Source: CAZBWS01 sp964495705 (GTDB lineage Bacteria > Pseudomonadota > Gammaproteobacteria > HTCC5015). From it: a stretch of 30,540 nucleotides of DNA. A program made the position numbers and the translations under genes. Shown here piece by piece: positions 15,951 to 25,936 of this stretch (positions are counted from its first letter, which is position 1; every line of letters begins with the position of its first letter). The stretch is taken from assembly GCA_964495705.1 (NCBI GenBank), contig CAZBWS010000019.1:1-30540 (forward strand), given 5' to 3'. Below the pieces are notes generated by a model. It saw nothing but the letters and a program-made list of their open reading frames with translations, was not told the DNA's origin and did no database searches.

Positions 15951-18900
15951 ATGCGGCTAAGTAAAATTAAGTTGGCGGGCTTTAAGTCTTTTGTAGACCC
16001 GACCACGATTACCTTCTCTACCAATCTAACTGGCATTATCGGGCCAAATGGCTGCGGTAAATCGAACACTATTGATGCGGTGCGCTGGGTGATGGGGGAG
16101 TCCTCTGCAAAGCACCTGCGTGGAGCGTCTATGGATGACGTGATATTTAAGGGGTCATCCTCCCGCGCCCCTGTTGGCAAGGCCTATGTGGAGCTGGTTT
16201 TTGACAATAGTGATGGTTCTTTAGGTGGACAATACGCCAACTATGCAGAGATCTCCGTACGCCGTGAAGTGACTCGCGATGGTAAGTCTGGCTACTACCT
16301 TAACGGTACTAAATGCCGCCGCCGCGACATCACCGATATTTTCTTGGGCACGGGTCTGGGACCACGTAGTTACGCTATCATTGAGCAGGGCATGATTTCC
16401 CGTTTGATCGAAGCCAAACCCGAAGAGATGCGTGTTTACATCGAAGAAGCGGCAGGTATTTCCAAGTACAAAGAACGCCGCCGTGAAACTGAAAATCGTA
16501 TTAAGCACAGCCGTGAAAACTTATCGCGTTTAGATGACTTGCGTGACGAGATCGATAAGCAGATCAACCGTTTAGAGCGCCAAGCAAAAACTGCTGAGCG
16601 CTACCGTGTGCTTAAACAAGATGAGCGCAAGGTCAAGGCGGAAATGCTAGCGCTTAAATGGAAGGAGATGAACAACATCGTCAACAACCGCGAGCGCCAT
16701 TTGCAGGATCTGCAAAATCAGGTGGAAGCGGAAGTGGCTAAGCAGCGTGCTATCGAAGCGCAAATTGAAGAAGAACGCGATGGTCAGGTTGAAGCTAATG
16801 AGAAACTTGGTGCGGTGCAAGGCGAATGGTATCGCATTGGTTCAGAGATCACTCGTACCGAGCAGAGTATCCAACACCATCGCCAAACCCGTGAACGCCA
16901 AAGCCAAGATTTGCAACAAATTCAAACCGCTTGGTCCCAGGCCACGGAAGCCATCGAAGAAGATTTGGGGCGAGTTACAACATTGGCGCAAGGCTTGGAA
17001 GAAAAGTCTCCGGCTTTTGAGGCTTTGAAGGAAACGGAAGAGCTATCGGCACAGCGCTTAGAAGAAGCTGAAATGGCTATGCAGGACTGGCAAGGTCAGT
17101 GGGACAGTTTTAATGAAAATCATGCACAGAACAATCAAATTGCCAAGGTGGAAAGTACGCGGCGCGATCAACTGGAGCGAACAGCGGATGACTTACAGCG
17201 TCGCTTAGAGCGTGTACAGGAAGAGTTGGCCAGCTTGGGTGAACTGAATATGGACGCGGACATTGCTCGCGTTGAAGAGCAGGAGTCTGCGATTGCCGAG
17301 CAGACTGAACAGATGCAGGAACGCCTTACTCAGGTTAAAGAGCAACAACTGAACCATCGCGATCAGAACGAGCAATTAAATAAGCAGCTGGATGAGTTGC
17401 GACAATCTTCGTCCAAAGTCAGTGGGCGCTTGGCCTCTTTAGAGGCTCTGCAGCAGGCAGCTTTGGGTAAGCAAAATCAAGGCGTTGCTAAGTGGCTGGA
17501 GGGGCAGGGCTTAGCTGATCAGCCACGTCTAGGCGAAAAGATTCAAGTGCAAGCAGGCTGGGAGCTGGCAGTAGAAACGGTATTAGGCAGCCATTTAGAA
17601 GCCGTGTGTGTGAATGGTTTTGATGCAGTCACTGGCGTACTTGACTCCCTTGAAAAGGGTTCTTTAATGCTGCTCGACACTAATATCCAAGCTGTAACGG
17701 CGAATGCAGATATGCTTCTAAGTAAAGTTTCTAGCGATCTTGCTGTGGGTAGTTTGATGGCCGGTGTACACGCTGTGGATAGTTTGGAGGCAGCCTTAGC
17801 ATTGCGTACCCGTTTACAAGATTCAGAGTCTGTTATTACCAAGGACGGAATCTGGATAGGTTCAGCTTGGCTGCGCGTTGCTCGCGACCAAGATGCTGAA
17901 GGGGGTGTGTTGAGCCGTGATAAGGATATTCGTGCAGCCCAAGAACAGTTTGAACAACTGCAGGCGCGTCTAGCCGAGGCGGAAGAACAGCTATTAGGTG
18001 GGCGCGAAAACGTTAAGCACTTAGAAGCCGAGCGTGAGACCTTACAAACGGACTTGCAACAACAACTGCGCTCACACAGTGATTTGCGTGCGGAGCTCAG
18101 CGGTTTAACCATGCGCAATGAACAGGCGAATAAGCGACGGAGCAATTTACAAACAGAGTCTACTGAACTGAGCGAGAAGATAGAGTTAGAACGTGCGGCT
18201 ATGCAGGAAGTAGATGTAGCGTTGGCGGCAGCGACACTGGCACTAGGTGGTTCTGAGGAGCAGCGTGAATCCTTAATGGCGCAGCGCGAGAAATTGCAAG
18301 AGGCGGTCAACGACACCCGCCACTATGCCAAGCGCGACCGTGACGCGATGCAAGAGCTGGCCATCTCCTTGGAGTCTATGCGCACGGCAAAAGATTCCGC
18401 GGATCGTAACTTAGAGCGCATGCAGGCGCAGTTAGAGCATGTTAAGCAACGCCGTGAAGAGTTATTGGAAACACTAGAAGACGATGATTCACCGATAGAG
18501 TCTTTGCAAGAGGAGCTGGAGAACTGGTTAGCCCAGCGTGTGGAGGCCGAGCAGCATGTGAATACAGCTCGTACTGCATCGGAAGAGCTAGAGCAAAAGC
18601 TGCGAGGCTTTGAGCAGCAGCGTATGCAGCTAGAGCAGACGGTACAAGAAAAGCGCAGCGCCTATGAAAATGAGCGTCTCAACGCACAAGAGAATAAAGT
18701 GCGCTGTCAGACGGTTAAAGAGCAGCTAGATGAAACCGGTTTTGGTGCAAAGTCTTTGTTGGATGATTTAGAAGAGGGCGCACAAGCCAAAGATTGGGAA
18801 CAGAGAGTTTCTGATATGGCGACGAAGATTTCCCGTTTAGGTCCGATCAACTTAGCGGCTATTGATGAGTTCCAAGAACAGTCTGAGCGCAAAGAGTATT

Positions 18901-19454
18901 TAGACTCGCAGCATAAAGATTTAACGGATGCCTTGACCACCTTAGAAAACGCCATTGCCAAGATTGATAAGGAAACCCGTTCACGCTTTAAAGATACCTT
19001 TGAACAGGTGAATAAACGTGTCAGTGAGATGTTCCCGAAATTATTTGGCGGTGGCCAAGCTTATCTTGAACTGACCGACGACGACTTGCTGAATACGGGT
19101 GTGACAATTATGGCTCGCCCGCCGGGCAAACGCATATCAAATATCCACTTGCTCTCTGGTGGGGAAAAAGCGCTTACTGCGGTGGCGATGGTGTTTGCTA
19201 TCTTTGAGCTTAACCCCGCACCGTTCTGTATGTTGGACGAAGTTGATGCACCGTTAGACGAGGCGAACGTAGGGCGCTTCTGTCAATTGGTTAAAGAGAT
19301 GTCGAGCCGAGTGCAATTTATTTTTATTACGCATAATAAACCTGCTATGGAATTGGCTCAGCAGCTCTCTGGTGTAACCATGCGTGAGGCAGGCGTGTCA
19401 CGCATTGTTGCGGTGGATGTTGATGAAGCCGTTAAGTTAGTAGGAGAAGCTTAG
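15951..19454 (+). CDS. smc: Chromosome segregation ATPase Smc
   Basis: 1167-aa SMC-type condensin subunit that, with ScpAB, extrudes DNA loops and aids chromosome segregation. Walker A is GPNGCGKSNTID (about residues 31-42). Two long coiled coils, rich in Glu, Gln, Arg and Leu, flank a hinge at about 505-660 (GWELAVETVLGSHLEAVCV). The ABC signature is LLSGGEKALTAVAM (about 1066) and Walker B is FCMLDEVDAPLD (about 1092). Length and domain order are normal. Its TAG stop shares its last base with the GTG of zipA. scpA and scpB are not in the window. Confidence 0.97.
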   Translation: MRLSKIKLAGFKSFVDPTTITFSTNLTGIIGPNGCGKSNTIDAVRWVMGESSAKHLRGASMDDVIFKGSSSRAPVGKAYVELVFDNSDGSLGGQYANYAEISVRREVTRDGKSGYYLNGTKCRRRDITDIFLGTGLGPRSYAIIEQGMISRLIEAKPEEMRVYIEEAAGISKYKERRRETENRIKHSRENLSRLDDLRDEIDKQINRLERQAKTAERYRVLKQDERKVKAEMLALKWKEMNNIVNNRERHLQDLQNQVEAEVAKQRAIEAQIEEERDGQVEANEKLGAVQGEWYRIGSEITRTEQSIQHHRQTRERQSQDLQQIQTAWSQATEAIEEDLGRVTTLAQGLEEKSPAFEALKETEELSAQRLEEAEMAMQDWQGQWDSFNENHAQNNQIAKVESTRRDQLERTADDLQRRLERVQEELASLGELNMDADIARVEEQESAIAEQTEQMQERLTQVKEQQLNHRDQNEQLNKQLDELRQSSSKVSGRLASLEALQQAALGKQNQGVAKWLEGQGLADQPRLGEKIQVQAGWELAVETVLGSHLEAVCVNGFDAVTGVLDSLEKGSLMLLDTNIQAVTANADMLLSKVSSDLAVGSLMAGVHAVDSLEAALALRTRLQDSESVITKDGIWIGSAWLRVARDQDAEGGVLSRDKDIRAAQEQFEQLQARLAEAEEQLLGGRENVKHLEAERETLQTDLQQQLRSHSDLRAELSGLTMRNEQANKRRSNLQTESTELSEKIELERAAMQEVDVALAAATLALGGSEEQRESLMAQREKLQEAVNDTRHYAKRDRDAMQELAISLESMRTAKDSADRNLERMQAQLEHVKQRREELLETLEDDDSPIESLQEELENWLAQRVEAEQHVNTARTASEELEQKLRGFEQQRMQLEQTVQEKRSAYENERLNAQENKVRCQTVKEQLDETGFGAKSLLDDLEEGAQAKDWEQRVSDMATKISRLGPINLAAIDEFQEQSERKEYLDSQHKDLTDALTTLENAIAKIDKETRSRFKDTFEQVNKRVSEMFPKLFGGGQAYLELTDDDLLNTGVTIMARPPGKRISNIHLLSGGEKALTAVAMVFAIFELNPAPFCMLDEVDAPLDEANVGRFCQLVKEMSSRVQFIFITHNKPAMELAQQLSGVTMREAGVSRIVAVDVDEAVKLVGEA

Positions 19455-20725
19455 TGGATAGTTTGCGCTGGATATTGCTAGGTTTGGGTGTTGCTGTTAT
19501 TGCTGGAATTTATATCTTCGCTCAAGTTTCCAAGCAACGCCGTCGGGAACCGGCGCCCAGTTACGAGCAAGTAGACTGGGAGCAAGATTCGGTGGAGGGC
19601 TTGTCTGAATCAGATGAGGAGTTCTATGATGACCTCCCCTCTATGGATGCGTTGAATTCGGCACGTGCTACCCATCGTGCAGAGGGCAATAGTCTTCCCT
19701 CGGCAAGCCTTGAAGATACTCAGGAAATACCTGTTTTACAGGACGTTGCAGAGGTCGCAGATGAAGCTGATATAGAGGAAGTGGTCGAAGAGCCGTCGAC
19801 GCTGTTTAATGCTAATTTGCGTAATAATTTATTGTTAGAGGCTTTACCTGAAGAACCGGTTATGGGGACACCTATTTCTCACGTTGAGTTAGAGGCAGAG
19901 GAGCCTAGTCCGAGTGTGAATGTGGATAGTCTATCGGGTGTGAGAAGTACACGCAGTGAACCGAGTTTTACTGATTCACTGGGTTTAGATAGCATGCAAA
20001 TGGCTGCAGCATTACAGCGTCGTCGCCTGCAAGAGCCTGAAGTAGAAAAAGCTCGCGTGAAGAGCCCCGTGCAGAACGCCTTTAGTTTCCCCGAGGGAAG
20101 TGAGTCTGCACAGCTTGGTAACGAAGACCGGAAGCTTGAAAAAGCGGCTAACCAGCGTTTGCAGGAGTCTGCTGCTGAGCGTGTGCGAGCTAAGGCTGAG
20201 GTCTTAAAACAACAGGCAGCAGAACGAGCTCTGGCCAATCAAACTAAACCTGTGGAAGTTGTTACCAAGCCGCTTGACCCTGTAAAAGAGGAGCAAGAAA
20301 AGCTGCAAGCAGTCCAAGAAGAAGTCGTTGTACTGCATGTCAAAGCTACCGGCTCAATTGGTTTTTACGGCCCAGAAATGGCCCAGTGTTTTGATGATAT
20401 TGGTATTAAATTTGGCGACATGGATATCTATCACTATCAGTCTGGTGGCCAGCGTTTATTAAGTGTGGCGAATATGGTTAAGCCAGGCACCTTTGACCCC
20501 AATAATTTTACCGGCTTTACCACTCCAGGCATTACTTTGTTTCTACAACTACGTCCAAATAGCGATTTTGAGTTATGCGAGCAAGTACTCGTCAAATCGG
20601 CCCAGTACATCGCTTATAAGCTAAAAGGTGAAGTGCTCAATGCACAGCACCAAGCCCTAGATAACGTTAAGCAGGCGGCTTTGAGTCGTGATATAGCGAG
20701 TATTAAGTCTGCTTTTGATGCCTAA
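19454..20725 (+). CDS. zipA: Cell division protein ZipA
   Basis: Anchors FtsZ filaments to the inner membrane and stabilises the Z ring. The 423-aa protein has an N-terminal membrane anchor (about residues 4-24) and a basic patch (SKQRRR). A long acidic/Gln-rich linker follows (about 30-285), then the ZipA FtsZ-binding domain (about 290-423: VLHVKATGSIGFYGPEMAQC, then FTTPGITLFLQL). It begins with GTG, overlapping the smc stop by 1 nt, with AGGAG 7 nt upstream (19442-19446). The linker is longer than in E. coli ZipA. The position between smc and ligA is a known gammaproteobacterial arrangement. Confidence 0.93.
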   Translation: MDSLRWILLGLGVAVIAGIYIFAQVSKQRRREPAPSYEQVDWEQDSVEGLSESDEEFYDDLPSMDALNSARATHRAEGNSLPSASLEDTQEIPVLQDVAEVADEADIEEVVEEPSTLFNANLRNNLLLEALPEEPVMGTPISHVELEAEEPSPSVNVDSLSGVRSTRSEPSFTDSLGLDSMQMAAALQRRRLQEPEVEKARVKSPVQNAFSFPEGSESAQLGNEDRKLEKAANQRLQESAAERVRAKAEVLKQQAAERALANQTKPVEVVTKPLDPVKEEQEKLQAVQEEVVVLHVKATGSIGFYGPEMAQCFDDIGIKFGDMDIYHYQSGGQRLLSVANMVKPGTFDPNNFTGFTTPGITLFLQLRPNSDFELCEQVLVKSAQYIAYKLKGEVLNAQHQALDNVKQAALSRDIASIKSAFDA

Positions 20726-20770
20726 TTATGGCTGGGCTTCAGTCTCTCAGCACAGCCTTCGAGTATTTCT

Positions 20771-22813
20771 ATGACCCCGCCAGAACAACGTGTAAAAGCC
20801 CTCCATGACTTATTGCACTACCACAACCATCGCTACTATGTGTTGGATGACCCAGAATTGCCCGATAGCGAATATGATAAGTTATTTCGGGAGCTGCAAC
20901 AGCTTGAGTCTGAACACGAACATTTATTGACTCAAGACTCTCCTACTCAGCGTGTCGGTGCGCAGCCATTATCCAGTTTTACTCAGGTTGAACACGATTT
21001 GCCGATGCTGTCTTTGGGCAATGTGTTTAGCGAAGAGGAATTGTCGACCTTTGACCAACGCTTGCATGATCGCATTGATTATCGCGGTGATTTTGAGTTT
21101 TGTGTCGAGCCGAAACTAGATGGCTTGGCCGTGAGTCTGCTGTATGAAGAGGGGGTGTTTATTCGCGGCGCAACCCGTGGCGATGGTTTGACCGGTGAAA
21201 ACATCACTCAAAACTTAAAAACCATTAATACCATTCCCTTAAGACTACAAGGCTCTGGCTGGCCTGCAAGGTTTGAAGTGCGCGGAGAGGTCGTCATGCC
21301 TAGAGCGGGTTTTGATCGTATGAACACCAAGGCAAGAGAGGCGGGTGAGAAGGTGTTTGCTAACCCGCGTAATGCCGCTGCGGGTTCTCTGCGACAATTA
21401 GATTCTCGTGTCGCTGCCTCACGTCCCTTAGATATCTACTGCTATGCCCTAGGTGTTTTTGATGGAGATAAGCCAGACAATCACTATGAATGTTTACAGT
21501 TACTGGGCAGTTGGGGGTTTAATATCAATCCTGAAGTAAAGCTGGTACAGGGTTGGCAAGGCTGCTTGGTTTACTACGAGCAGATTGGAGAAAAGCGCGA
21601 TGGTTTGGCTTACGATATTGATGGAGTCGTCTATAAGGTTAACAACTTAGCGCTACAGGGAGACTTGGGTTTTGTTGCACGCGCTCCGCGCTGGGCAACG
21701 GCACATAAATTTCCTGCCCAAGAAGAGTTGAGTACACTTTTAGATGTGGAATTTCAGGTTGGGCGTACGGGTGCACTGACACCTGTGGCGCGCTTGCAGC
21801 CCGTGAATGTCGCAGGCGTCGTTGTTAGTAATGCAACCTTGCATAATATGGATGAGGTGAAGCGCAAGGATGTACGCATTGGCGATAGGGTTATTGTGCG
21901 CCGTGCAGGAGATGTTATTCCCGAAGTTGTGCGCTCTGTACCTGAGCGACGCCCAGAGAACACTCGGCTCGTTGAGATGCCGTTGCAATGCCCTGTGTGT
22001 GGCTCTGAGGTAGTGCGTCCAGAAGGTGAGGCAAAGCACCGCTGCAGTGGTGGCTTATATTGTTCGGCGCAGCGTAAAGAAGGCATTAAGCACTTTGCTT
22101 CACGCAAGGCTTTAGATGTCGAGGGGCTGGGAGATAAATTAGTTGAGCAATTAGTTGATGAGGGTTTAATTGATCAAATAGATGATTTGTTCAAATTACA
22201 GGCTGAGTCTTTAGTGGCGTTAGAGCGCATGGGTGAAAAATCCGCCGTGAACTTGATTCAGGCGCTATCTAAAGCCAAGCAAACAACGCTACCGCGCTTT
22301 ATTTTTTCTTTGGGTATTCGCGAGGTAGGTGAAGCGACGGCGCGTAACTTGGCTCAGCACTATGGCACACTGGAGGCCTTAATGCAGGCTGATGCGGATA
22401 GTCTACAACAGGTCGCTGATGTGGGAGTTGTGGTGGCAGAAAATATATGTCAATTTTTCCTGCAGCCTCGCAATAAGGAAATTATTCAGCGCTTGTTGGA
22501 GCAAGGTTTTAGCTGGCCTGCAATAACTGTAAAAGAGCAGGGTGAGCAGCCATTGCTAGGGCAAGTTTTCGTACTGACAGGTACTTTCGCTGCCATGAAA
22601 CGGGATGAGGCAAAAGCACAATTAATAGCAATGGGGGCGAAGGTGACGGGATCGGTATCGAAAAAAACTACAGCAGTCATTGCGGGTGATGCAGCAGGTT
22701 CTAAAGTTGATAAGGCGGCCGACCTAGGCGTGTCCGTGCTCAATGAGCAAGATTTGCTAGGTTTGCTAGACTCTAATAAAAAAACGGGCTTTGAACAGCA
22801 GGTTTTATTCTAG
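20771..22813 (+). CDS. ligA: NAD-dependent DNA ligase LigA
   Basis: Seals nicks in replication and repair using NAD+. The 680-aa protein has the Ia domain (HNHRYYVLDDPELPDSEYD) and the adenylation domain with KLDG (Lys115). An OB fold and a four-Cys zinc finger follow (Cys407, 410, 425, 431). The HhH repeats cover about 445-590 and the BRCT domain about 600-680 (VFVLTGTFAAMKRDEAKAQL). All catalytic elements are intact. It follows zipA by 45 nt. Confidence 0.97.
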   Translation: MTPPEQRVKALHDLLHYHNHRYYVLDDPELPDSEYDKLFRELQQLESEHEHLLTQDSPTQRVGAQPLSSFTQVEHDLPMLSLGNVFSEEELSTFDQRLHDRIDYRGDFEFCVEPKLDGLAVSLLYEEGVFIRGATRGDGLTGENITQNLKTINTIPLRLQGSGWPARFEVRGEVVMPRAGFDRMNTKAREAGEKVFANPRNAAAGSLRQLDSRVAASRPLDIYCYALGVFDGDKPDNHYECLQLLGSWGFNINPEVKLVQGWQGCLVYYEQIGEKRDGLAYDIDGVVYKVNNLALQGDLGFVARAPRWATAHKFPAQEELSTLLDVEFQVGRTGALTPVARLQPVNVAGVVVSNATLHNMDEVKRKDVRIGDRVIVRRAGDVIPEVVRSVPERRPENTRLVEMPLQCPVCGSEVVRPEGEAKHRCSGGLYCSAQRKEGIKHFASRKALDVEGLGDKLVEQLVDEGLIDQIDDLFKLQAESLVALERMGEKSAVNLIQALSKAKQTTLPRFIFSLGIREVGEATARNLAQHYGTLEALMQADADSLQQVADVGVVVAENICQFFLQPRNKEIIQRLLEQGFSWPAITVKEQGEQPLLGQVFVLTGTFAAMKRDEAKAQLIAMGAKVTGSVSKKTTAVIAGDAAGSKVDKAADLGVSVLNEQDLLGLLDSNKKTGFEQQVLF

Positions 22814-22938
22814 TATTCATAGGAGTGAATAAGTTAGCGTGAATTTGTAAAAGCTGTTTAAATGGTTTTGGAGTTATAGTTATATCGAGAAGTGCTATGG
22901 CTCATACCGTACTCTATTGGGATAAGGGTATTTAAATT

Positions 22939-23742
22939 ATGCACAATATTACTAGAAATTTACCCAAGCTAGTTTGGTGTGTTGGCCTGCTCATGGCTTC
23001 CTTGTCTGCGGTTGCAGAGGATCACAAGGTTAAGCTGTGCTTTGGAAATACGCCCAATCCACCTTTTTACTACGGAGAAAGCTTAGTCTTGGATCACCAC
23101 CCTGGAGTGACGGTTGATGTCTTGCGTGAAGTTGCGAAAAAAGCAGGTGTTAGTTTAGATTTACAACGCATGCCTTGGAAGCGTTGTATTTTGCTACTGC
23201 AAAAAAATCAAATCGATGGTGCCTTTGAAGTCAGTTATAAGCCTAAGCGTGAAAGCTATGCGGTCTACCCTAAGCTGGAAGGCTCTTTAGACCAGCAGCG
23301 TTATTTGCACAGCTTATCTTATTATTTATACAGCCTCGATGAATCTGATGTGAAGTGGGAAGGCTCGCGTGTGGAAAATATTACTCGTACTTTGGTCGGT
23401 GTGGCAGGCTATTCGATCATTGGGGATTTGCGTGCCGAGGGCTATCCTGTTTTAGAGGGAGTTAGTCAAAAGGCTAACCTTGAAATGTTGTTGCGCGGGC
23501 GCGCTGACGGCTTAGCTCAAATTGGAAGCATGACAGACAGCATTATCAATAGTGCTCGCTCAGATAAATTTGCTAAGGTAAAAAAGCATGCCATACCGCT
23601 ACGCAGTAAATTGTATTACCTAGTCTTTTCCAAGCAATTCATATCGGTAAACAGAGAGCTGGCAGAGCAGCTATGGGATGAGCTGGCCAAAGTACGTCAA
23701 AGTGGTCTCTATGATGATATAACTATTGAGTATGCACAGTAG
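22939..23742 (+). CDS. Periplasmic solute-binding protein, family 3-like
   Basis: 267 aa with a signal peptide cleaved near residue 26 (SAVA). The mature protein has a family 3 (amino-acid type) binding-protein layout: VKLCFGNTPNPPFYYG at the N-terminus, GVTVDVLREVAKKAGVSLDL, then WKRCILLLQKNQIDGAFEVSY. No permease or ATPase genes are near, so it may act alone, as a sensor-like binder, or with a distant transporter. An ATAAGGG ribosome binding site precedes the ATG. Its stop codon is 1 nt from the stop of the opposing AidB-like gene, so there is no spacer for a terminator. It is the intact relative of the truncated gene at 25463-25900. Confidence 0.82.
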   Translation: MHNITRNLPKLVWCVGLLMASLSAVAEDHKVKLCFGNTPNPPFYYGESLVLDHHPGVTVDVLREVAKKAGVSLDLQRMPWKRCILLLQKNQIDGAFEVSYKPKRESYAVYPKLEGSLDQQRYLHSLSYYLYSLDESDVKWEGSRVENITRTLVGVAGYSIIGDLRAEGYPVLEGVSQKANLEMLLRGRADGLAQIGSMTDSIINSARSDKFAKVKKHAIPLRSKLYYLVFSKQFISVNRELAEQLWDELAKVRQSGLYDDITIEYAQ

Positions 23743-23743
23743 C

Positions 23744-25414
23744 TTAATCAAACTGTGGCCTCGCTCTTTCGATAATACTGCGACAGTCTATACCTTTATC
23801 TAAATTGCCAAAGCTCAGGCCACGTATGTCACCTAGTCGCGACGTGCAAAAAGCATCAGATATTAGATGGTTGTCCGCCTTAATTAATTGCGCTCCTTGC
23901 ATGGATTTGGCTAGGCGTTCGACGATGTGTCTTGCCTGATATTGAAAGTCATCAACACGAGATAAATCGGTTTTTAACTGTTGTATGTAACCATCGTAGT
24001 ATTTGTTTTCACCCTTAGCTGTGTCTAGTTCATTGAAATAAGCCTCTACAACCCTAGGGGATTTGGATATTGCACGGAGTACATCAAGGCATTGCACATT
24101 ACCGCTACCTTCCCATATAGAGTTGACAGGGGCCTCCCTGTATAATCGAGGCAAAATGCTTTCTTCAACATAGCCGATACCGCCCAGGCACTCCTGTGCT
24201 TCACCAATATGGTGAGTAGCGCGTTTACAAATCCAGTACTTTCCTACGGCTGTGGCTAGACGACTGAGTAAAACCTCTTCTTCTTTTTCTTGCTGGTCAA
24301 GTGCGCGAGCCATGCGTGCAGTCATGCTCAGTGCACCTTCAACTTCTAAGCATAAGTCAGCAGCAACATTTTGCATCAAGGGTTGATCAATCAAAGCTTT
24401 GCCCAGTACATGGCGGTGGGCGATGTGATGGGTGACTTGCGCAACGGCTTGACGCATTAAAGAAGTGGACCCAATCATACAGTCATAGCGGGTCAAGGAA
24501 ACCATCTCTATGATCGTTGCTACCCCTCGACCCTCCGCTCCTAGCATTGTTGCATAGGCGCCGCGAAACTCGACTTCAGATGAGGCATTGGATTTGTTGC
24601 CCATCTTGTTTTTTAAACGTTGAATATAAAACTGATTAGCTGTGCCTTCAGGGCGCCATCTAGGCAGTAAGAAGCACGATAAGCCCGACTCAGTTTGTGC
24701 CAAAGTTAGAAAAGCATCGCACATAGGGGCCGAGCAAAACCATTTGTGCCCGGTGATTTCATAGGCCTCGCCAGAGCCTTGTTTGTCTGTGATTGGCGTA
24801 GCAAAACTAGTATTAGCACGCACATCTGTACCACCTTGCTTTTCAGTCATCGCCATACCAATCGTCGCACTAGACTTTTCCTCTACAGGTACATTGCGGG
24901 GGTCATATTGTGATGCAAGTATTTTAGGTAGCCAAAGCTTGGCTATACTTGGTGTTTTCTGTATCGCAGGGACGCAGGCAAAGGTCATTGTTAAAGGGCA
25001 GGCAGAACCAGATTCATTTTGATTGTAAAGATAGTTCATGGCCATGCGAACTACATGGGCGCCGGGCTTGGGTGTATTCCAAGGTAGCGATTGTATGCCT
25101 TGTTCTGTCGCTAGGCTCATTAGCTCATGATAAGCAGGGTGAAAGTCTACTTTATCTTGGCGATGACCAAAGCGGTCATGACTGTGGAATTCAGGTAATA
25201 CTTTATTAGCTTGAAAGCCGCGCTCGATCCACGCTGTTTGACCGAGGATGTCACCTAGTGCACTGACTTTTTCTTCGCCCCATGCACCACCTTCACGGTG
25301 TAACGCTTCCTTAAGCGATTGATCTTGCTGGTATAAATTATAATTCTCTAGCGCAGGAACTTGGTTAAACACTTGATGTGTTTCGGCGCTTACGGTGCTT
25401 GTCTTTTGCGGCAT
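23744..25414 (-). CDS. AidB-like acyl-CoA dehydrogenase family protein
   Basis: 556 aa from the ATG at 25414, which has a GAGAA ribosome binding site and fits the family N-terminus; an in-frame ATG at 25447 has no ribosome binding site. Strong AidB-type features are VFNQVPALENYNLY, EFHSHDRFGHRQDKVDFHPA, SACPLTMTFACVPA, GMAMTEKQGGTDVRANT, SNASSEVEF, LGGIGYVEESILPRLYREAP and SIWEGSGNVQCLDVL. E. coli AidB is a flavoprotein induced by alkylation damage and binds DNA through a C-terminal domain; the equivalent region here (about 455-556) is more divergent, so the DNA role is uncertain. It stands alone on this strand, between a full and a partial solute-binding protein gene. Confidence 0.9.
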   Translation of the reverse strand: MPQKTSTVSAETHQVFNQVPALENYNLYQQDQSLKEALHREGGAWGEEKVSALGDILGQTAWIERGFQANKVLPEFHSHDRFGHRQDKVDFHPAYHELMSLATEQGIQSLPWNTPKPGAHVVRMAMNYLYNQNESGSACPLTMTFACVPAIQKTPSIAKLWLPKILASQYDPRNVPVEEKSSATIGMAMTEKQGGTDVRANTSFATPITDKQGSGEAYEITGHKWFCSAPMCDAFLTLAQTESGLSCFLLPRWRPEGTANQFYIQRLKNKMGNKSNASSEVEFRGAYATMLGAEGRGVATIIEMVSLTRYDCMIGSTSLMRQAVAQVTHHIAHRHVLGKALIDQPLMQNVAADLCLEVEGALSMTARMARALDQQEKEEEVLLSRLATAVGKYWICKRATHHIGEAQECLGGIGYVEESILPRLYREAPVNSIWEGSGNVQCLDVLRAISKSPRVVEAYFNELDTAKGENKYYDGYIQQLKTDLSRVDDFQYQARHIVERLAKSMQGAQLIKADNHLISDAFCTSRLGDIRGLSFGNLDKGIDCRSIIERARPQFD

Positions 25415-25462
25415 ATTATCGTTCTCTATCGAATTACTGCTAAGCATAGTCAGTTTTTATAT

Positions 25463-25900
25463 AGAATACATGACCTAGCTTACTATCTATATACAATGAA
25501 AGGCTCAAAAGTCATGTGGGATGGTGAAAAAACTCATAACCTGACTAAGCCTGTTGTCGGGGTGTCTGGTTATTCTATAATTGATGATTTGCGCACAGAC
25601 GGCTATAACGTCGAAGAGGGGCGTAATCAACTCTCGAATATGAAGATGTTAATACGTAACCGCGTGGATGGTGTTGCTCAGTTTGCAACGACAACACAGA
25701 GTATTATTGACGCTAACCCCGCATTATATAGAAATGTAAAAAAGCACCCTAAGCCACTGCGCAGTAAACGTTATTATCTGGCGTTTAATAAGGTGTTTTA
25801 TAGCCAACATAAGAGCTTGGCAGAAAGGGTGTGGAATGCTTTAGCACAGCTCAATAGCCAAGGCTTTACAGACCAGCTCAGGAAACAGTATATGCAGTGA
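25463..25900 (+). pseudogene. 5'-truncated solute-binding protein gene (paralogue of 22939-23742)
   Basis: From about 25463 the frame matches the last 145 or so residues of the solute-binding protein at 22939-23742. HDLAYYLY aligns with HSLSYYLY, GVSGYSIIDDLRTDGY with GVAGYSIIGDLRAEGY, and KKHPKPLRSKRYYLAFNK with KKHAIPLRSKLYYLVFSK. By hand alignment identity is about 45-50%. The signal peptide and first lobe are missing, replaced by the 5' end of the AidB-like gene. An ATG at 25496 could start a 134-aa cytoplasmic fragment, but no ribosome binding site is evident. The remaining frame is free of stops, so the loss may be recent or the fragment may still be expressed. Confidence 0.72.
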
Positions 25901-25901
25901 T

Positions 25902-25933
25902 TATGCGGATAGGCTACAGTGCCTATCCGCATA
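25902..25933. terminator. 13-bp perfect hairpin between convergent genes
   Basis: TATGCGGATAGGC (25902-25914) pairs perfectly with GCCTATCCGCATA (25921-25933) around TACAGT. It sits between the solute-binding remnant (+) and dapD (-), where a shared terminator is expected. Neither side has a T-tract, so it is atypical; it may block 3' exonucleases or be a small palindromic element. Confidence 0.5.
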
Positions 25934-25936
25934 TGC

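Noticed and set aside
17543..18316. 257-codon antisense ORF within smc
   Set aside because: It mirrors the coiled-coil coding region, giving a Ser/Cys/Arg-rich translation with no domain; a typical shadow of a Glu/Gln/Leu-rich gene.
25361..25462. Upstream extension of the truncated solute-binding protein frame
   Set aside because: These codons are largely the complement of the AidB-like 5' end and show no similarity to the intact paralogue; homology starts at about 25463.
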